In this document: positions 60,655-64,000 of the stretch, piece after piece
How positions within the stretch are numbered: the stretch's first letter is position 1
How the letters are laid out: every line of letters starts with the position of its first letter
Assembly: GCA_028284675.1 (NCBI GenBank)
Contig: JANQRI010000052.1
Location: 19,684 to 83,683, forward strand
Length of the DNA stretch: 64,000 bases
Origin: Gammaproteobacteria bacterium
GTDB lineage: Bacteria; Pseudomonadota; Gammaproteobacteria; HTCC5015
Direction of reading: 5' to 3'
Made by a program: the position numbers and the translations under genes
Notes under the pieces: model-generated
The model's input: the letters and a program-made list of their open reading frames with translations, nothing else
Database searches by the model: none
Told to the model about the DNA's origin: nothing

Positions 60655-62010
60655 GTGAAAACCCACCGCAGCGAGGTAAGGATGCCGCCTGGACCTCCAG
60701 GCCATTTTTTATTCGGCTCATTACAGGACTTCTCGCGGGATGCATTGGGTTTTTACACCCGTTGCGCCCGGGAGTATGGTGATATTGTCAGTTTCCGGTT
60801 GGCTTCAAAAAAGCTGGTGTTCATTAATGATCCGGTAATCGCCGGACAAGTGCTGCTTAGCGGTCACGAAAAACTTCATAGAAGCACATCTTTTATGAAA
60901 CATTATATGGGGTTGCTCGGAAACGGCATCCTTGTCAGTAAGGGCGCTTATTGGCGCAGGCAAAGACAGGTTTCCGCGCCTCCGTTCAGTCCTGCCCATA
61001 TGCAGGCTTATGCCAGAGACATCGTTGAGATAACCTGTCGCCATATGGACTCATGGCGGGAGAACAGTCGACTTAATGTCACCGCTGAGATGAAAAGCCT
61101 GATGCTTAGAATTGCGGTGAAATGTTTTTTCAATATCGAGCAGACTGATGAAGTAAAAACAGTCGACCGGGCTATTGAGCAGCTGTCATTGATTGCATCA
61201 AAACGGATACGCCGGCCGGTTAATTTGCCGCTGTGGTTGCCGGTCCCGGAAAATCGTGAATATAAAAACCAGCTGAATAAAATCAACAATCTTGTTTATG
61301 GAATTATAACGCAACGGCAGGCGTCCGGAATACAGTACGATGATTATCTGTCTGCAATCATTAATGCAAAATATGATGACGGCAGCCGGATGAGCGCGGA
61401 ACAGCTCAGAGATGAAAGTGTAAATATCTTTTTTGCCGGTTATGAAACTACGGCAATGGCGTTGACCTGGGTTTGGTTGTTATTGTCGCAGCATCAGTCG
61501 GTGCTGACTGAAATGGAAAACGAAGTCGGCGGTTTGCCTCGTGACAGGTTGCCGGAGATCCGGGATATCGAGCGTTTGAGTTTCACGAATAAAGTGATTA
61601 AAGAGTCCATGCGCCTGTATCCGGCGATCTGGATATTAAGTCGTGAAGCAGATCAGGTTTTTGAACTCGATAATTACAAAATACCGCCAGGTACGATCAT
61701 TACCATGAGCCCATGGGTGATGCATCGCGATGCACGCTACTACGATGAGCCGGAGTTGTTTAATCCGCACCGTTGGACCGGTGAGTTCGAAAAGAGCCTG
61801 CCGAGGTTTGCGTATTTGCCGTTTGGCGGTGGCCCCAGAATATGCATAGGTAACCGGTTTGCAATGATGGCAGTTGTTTTAGCGGCAGTGACCATTATGC
61901 AACGGTATAAAATTCGGATACGCTCAAAACGGGCTGTCAGGCCCTATCCTGCGATCATACTGCGTCCGGCCTCACCGGTATGGGCCGAAATCGAGAGAAG
62001 GCCCGGTTGA
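60655..62010 (+). CDS. Cytochrome P450
   Basis: The GTG at 60655 is chosen: AAGGA at 60642-60646 is eight bases upstream. The 451-residue product has the oxygen-binding I-helix FFAGYETT, the K-helix KESMRLYP (ExxR), the PERF-like 'LFNPHRW' segment and the haem loop FGGGPRICIG with Cys397. P450s insert oxygen into organic substrates, with electrons from a reductase. The start MPPGPPGH resembles the Pro-rich hinge of soluble or membrane-associated types. No ferredoxin or reductase gene is adjacent, other than the upstream flavoprotein. Confidence 0.95.
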   Translation: MKTHRSEVRMPPGPPGHFLFGSLQDFSRDALGFYTRCAREYGDIVSFRLASKKLVFINDPVIAGQVLLSGHEKLHRSTSFMKHYMGLLGNGILVSKGAYWRRQRQVSAPPFSPAHMQAYARDIVEITCRHMDSWRENSRLNVTAEMKSLMLRIAVKCFFNIEQTDEVKTVDRAIEQLSLIASKRIRRPVNLPLWLPVPENREYKNQLNKINNLVYGIITQRQASGIQYDDYLSAIINAKYDDGSRMSAEQLRDESVNIFFAGYETTAMALTWVWLLLSQHQSVLTEMENEVGGLPRDRLPEIRDIERLSFTNKVIKESMRLYPAIWILSREADQVFELDNYKIPPGTIITMSPWVMHRDARYYDEPELFNPHRWTGEFEKSLPRFAYLPFGGGPRICIGNRFAMMAVVLAAVTIMQRYKIRIRSKRAVRPYPAIILRPASPVWAEIERRPG

Positions 62011-62116
62011 TTACTGGGCTCTGCAGGATATACTGATTTAGACGGATTAAAAACCTGGCAAAACCGGCCGCTAATACACTTTATGTCGTTTGTTTTTACG
62101 ATAGGGATAACCTTAA

Positions 62117-64000
62117 TTGAAGAGCCTTAGCGAAGGAATGCGGTTAGGCGGATTACAGCTTGTTTCTGTTTTATGGTTTATTTTGTCTGGCGCTGTTATG
62201 GCTGCGCCGGACGATATTCTGTTCAGTGATGACTTTGAAAGCGGTTTTGGCAACTGGACTACTGCTGGTGCCGGGGATGCCAGTATTGGCACAGAAACCG
62301 CAAACTCCACAAACTCATCAATGCGTTTGCGCTGGGATACCATCACTGCGACCAGTGTCGTGATTAATGCCAATGTGCCTGCTGCTGAATTTACCGTTTG
62401 GGTGCGTAGAGGCGATGATGCATTCAGTGAGGATCCCGATATTGGAGGCACCGAGGATTTAATACTCGAATATCTCGATAACACCGCCACCTGGATTACA
62501 TTGGAAACATTTTTAGCCGGTTCACCCACCGGCCAGATATTCACCCGCGCCTACACCTTGCCGGCTAATGCATTGCATGCAAATCTTCAGATTCGTTTCA
62601 GAATGCCAGGCGGCAGCGGTGGGCCGCCGGATAATGGGGGTATTGGTTGGGATTACTGGCATATTGATGACACCATAGTGACTGAAATTGCAGTTCCGCC
62701 GCCGTTCGGTTTGGGTGATTGCGATGATTTTGAATCCGGGTTTGTGAATTGGACCGCAGTCGGTGCCGGCTCCGCGGGTATCGGCACACAAACCTCGAAC
62801 TCAACCAGTTCATCGATGTTTTTGCGCTGGAATACGGTGACGGTAACGTCGACAACTATTGATTTATCGGCGGCAAATACAGTCGAGGTGTCAGCCTGGA
62901 TACGCCGTGGTTCCGATACCTTCAGCGAGAATCCGGATGCGAATGAAAATCTGGTGGTTGAGTATTTCGACAATACGAGCAGCTGGGTCGCGCTTGAAAC
63001 ATTTATTGGGGGTGGTACGGCCGGGCAAATATTCAATCGCAATTACGCATTACCGGCAGCGGCATTGCATGCCGGTTTTCAGTTGCGGTTTCGTTTCATT
63101 CAGGGTAACGGGGTCGATTTCGATTATTGGCATGTGGATGATGTGTGTTTTCTGGAAACCTTAAATGCGTATTATCCAATGGATGAAACCGCCTGGACGA
63201 ATGCGGGTGATGTGACAGACGACAGCGGCAACGGCAACGATGGCGATCCGGTCGGTGGTGTGTCCACCGCATCAACCACCCCGGCGATTGCCGGCAGCCC
63301 GGGCACCTGTGGCTATGGGGTGTTTCCGAGCAACACCAGCACCGCGGTGTTTGATGCGGTAGATTCCAATTTGACACCGGGTGCGCAAGGGTCAGTGACC
63401 TTCTGGTATAACAGCAATACCACTTGGAGCGGTGGTGGCAGCGCAAATCAGATGCTACTGGATGCTTCGGTTAATCTTGGCGGTAATGGTGCGGACAAAT
63501 ATTTTTTTCTGGTTAAACGCAGTAACGGGCGGTTACGTTTTCGACTGGAGGATGGCGCCGATACCGATACTCAGGCGGAGACAGCGGGGTTTGGGTTTGC
63601 CGCCAACACCTGGGTGCATATCGCAATTACCTGGGATTTGCCGAATGACCGGTTGGAGGTCTATGTCAACGGCATATTGAGTGCGATTTCAACGACCAAT
63701 GTGAACGGCGTCGCGCCGGCCTGGAACAGTTTATACATCGGTGATAATCGTACGACCGGAGTAAGCGGTGGTGGGTATAGCGGCAACTCAGCCAATGGGC
63801 TGATTGATGAGGTGCGAATTTATGGTTCCCCGATTTCAGTGGCGGCAGTCGCGGCGGATATGGCCGCGACTCACCCCTGCAGCTTGACGGACCACCTGTC
63901 AATCAACCACGACGGCAGTGCGGTGAACTGCCAGGCGGAGCCGGTGAGGTTAGAGGCCCACTTAAGTGATCACAGCGTGGATACCGGTTACACCGGGACG
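62117..64000 (+). CDS. DUF6701/LamG surface protein, 5' part, runs off the right edge
   Basis: The frame is open from TTG 62117 (directly after an in-frame TAA; AGGGA at 62103-62107 as ribosome site) to the window end, 628 codons without a stop. An ATG at 62138 is an alternative. It has a signal peptide (cleavage near VMAA). Residues 31-195 and 201-345 are two related beta-sandwich-like domains (DDFESGFGNWT / DDFESGFVNWT; both end in DYWHxDD). Residues 350-585 are a LamG/concanavalin-type domain (AYYPMDE, then WVHIAITWD and GLIDEVRIY). From 589 the DUF6701 domain begins (DHLSINHDGSAVNCQAEPV), known from MshQ-like proteins of type IV pilus regions. A surface or pilus-tip adhesion role is inferred. 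The 3' end is missing because the window ends. Confidence 0.85.
   Translation, partial: MKSLSEGMRLGGLQLVSVLWFILSGAVMAAPDDILFSDDFESGFGNWTTAGAGDASIGTETANSTNSSMRLRWDTITATSVVINANVPAAEFTVWVRRGDDAFSEDPDIGGTEDLILEYLDNTATWITLETFLAGSPTGQIFTRAYTLPANALHANLQIRFRMPGGSGGPPDNGGIGWDYWHIDDTIVTEIAVPPPFGLGDCDDFESGFVNWTAVGAGSAGIGTQTSNSTSSSMFLRWNTVTVTSTTIDLSAANTVEVSAWIRRGSDTFSENPDANENLVVEYFDNTSSWVALETFIGGGTAGQIFNRNYALPAAALHAGFQLRFRFIQGNGVDFDYWHVDDVCFLETLNAYYPMDETAWTNAGDVTDDSGNGNDGDPVGGVSTASTTPAIAGSPGTCGYGVFPSNTSTAVFDAVDSNLTPGAQGSVTFWYNSNTTWSGGGSANQMLLDASVNLGGNGADKYFFLVKRSNGRLRFRLEDGADTDTQAETAGFGFAANTWVHIAITWDLPNDRLEVYVNGILSAISTTNVNGVAPAWNSLYIGDNRTTGVSGGGYSGNSANGLIDEVRIYGSPISVAAVAADMAATHPCSLTDHLSINHDGSAVNCQAEPVRLEAHLSDHSVDTGYTGT

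Noticed and set aside
1..64000. CRISPR arrays, rRNA genes, tRNA genes, prophage
   Set aside because: I saw no regularly spaced repeats, no rRNA signatures and no phage genes anywhere in the window.

Overview
The window looks like chromosomal DNA of a free-living gammaproteobacterium of roughly balanced base composition. The evidence is the set of neighbourhoods: rsmI next to divergent lpoA-yraN, sspB-sspA behind petCBA (the bc1 complex), a Nif3-family gene divergent from an AlgW/DegS-type protease, a complete System I cytochrome c maturation cluster (ccmA to ccmI), and a 1611-residue NAD-dependent glutamate dehydrogenase. I cannot name the genus. There is no rRNA, no tRNA I can recognise, no CRISPR array, no phage and no transposase gene.

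Layout. 1-5.4 kb: MATE exporter, a SAM-methyltransferase-like protein and a large lipoprotein. 5.4-8.5 kb: a leftward four-gene unit of outer-membrane barrel, small exported protein, exported barnase-type RNase with a long Gln/Arg-rich stalk, and a barstar-type inhibitor. 8.7-12.2 kb: a secreted unknown protein, a DUF488 protein, a repeat-rich gap and a two-domain fasciclin protein. 12.3-23.9 kb: one long leftward run ccmABCDEFGHI-thiS-thiG-trmB-SLC13 transporter-tas. 24-27.5 kb: oxyR divergent from a rubrerythrin / Fe-S reductase / DUF3501 operon, probably a peroxide-defence unit. 27.5-36.4 kb: scattered single genes (HD-GYP-like protein lacking a key His, an Ala/Gly-rich orphan, a GH32-like hydrolase, a VanZ-like fusion, a cyclic-nucleotide-binding flavoprotein). 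36.4-40.8 kb: an RND efflux pair. 41-52.3 kb: conserved housekeeping (rsmI, lpoA, yraN, sspB, sspA, petCBA, Nif3-like, algW, small hydrolases). 52.6-64 kb: gdhB, a cold-shock protein, a TVP38-flavoprotein fusion, a cytochrome P450 and the first 628 codons of a DUF6701/LamG surface protein that runs off the right edge.

How the parts fit. The ccm genes build c-type cytochromes such as the PetC encoded in the same window. OxyR, rubrerythrin and the Fe-S protein form a plausible peroxide sensing and reduction module. AlgW and LpoA work on the envelope. The least ordinary parts are the RNase/inhibitor operon with its outer-membrane barrel, two related palindromic elements (34.06 kb and 40.85 kb) that both sit in promoter regions and share the 12-mer GAACCTATCTCA, several flavoproteins or signalling enzymes with a changed catalytic residue, and the orphan protein at 29.9 kb.
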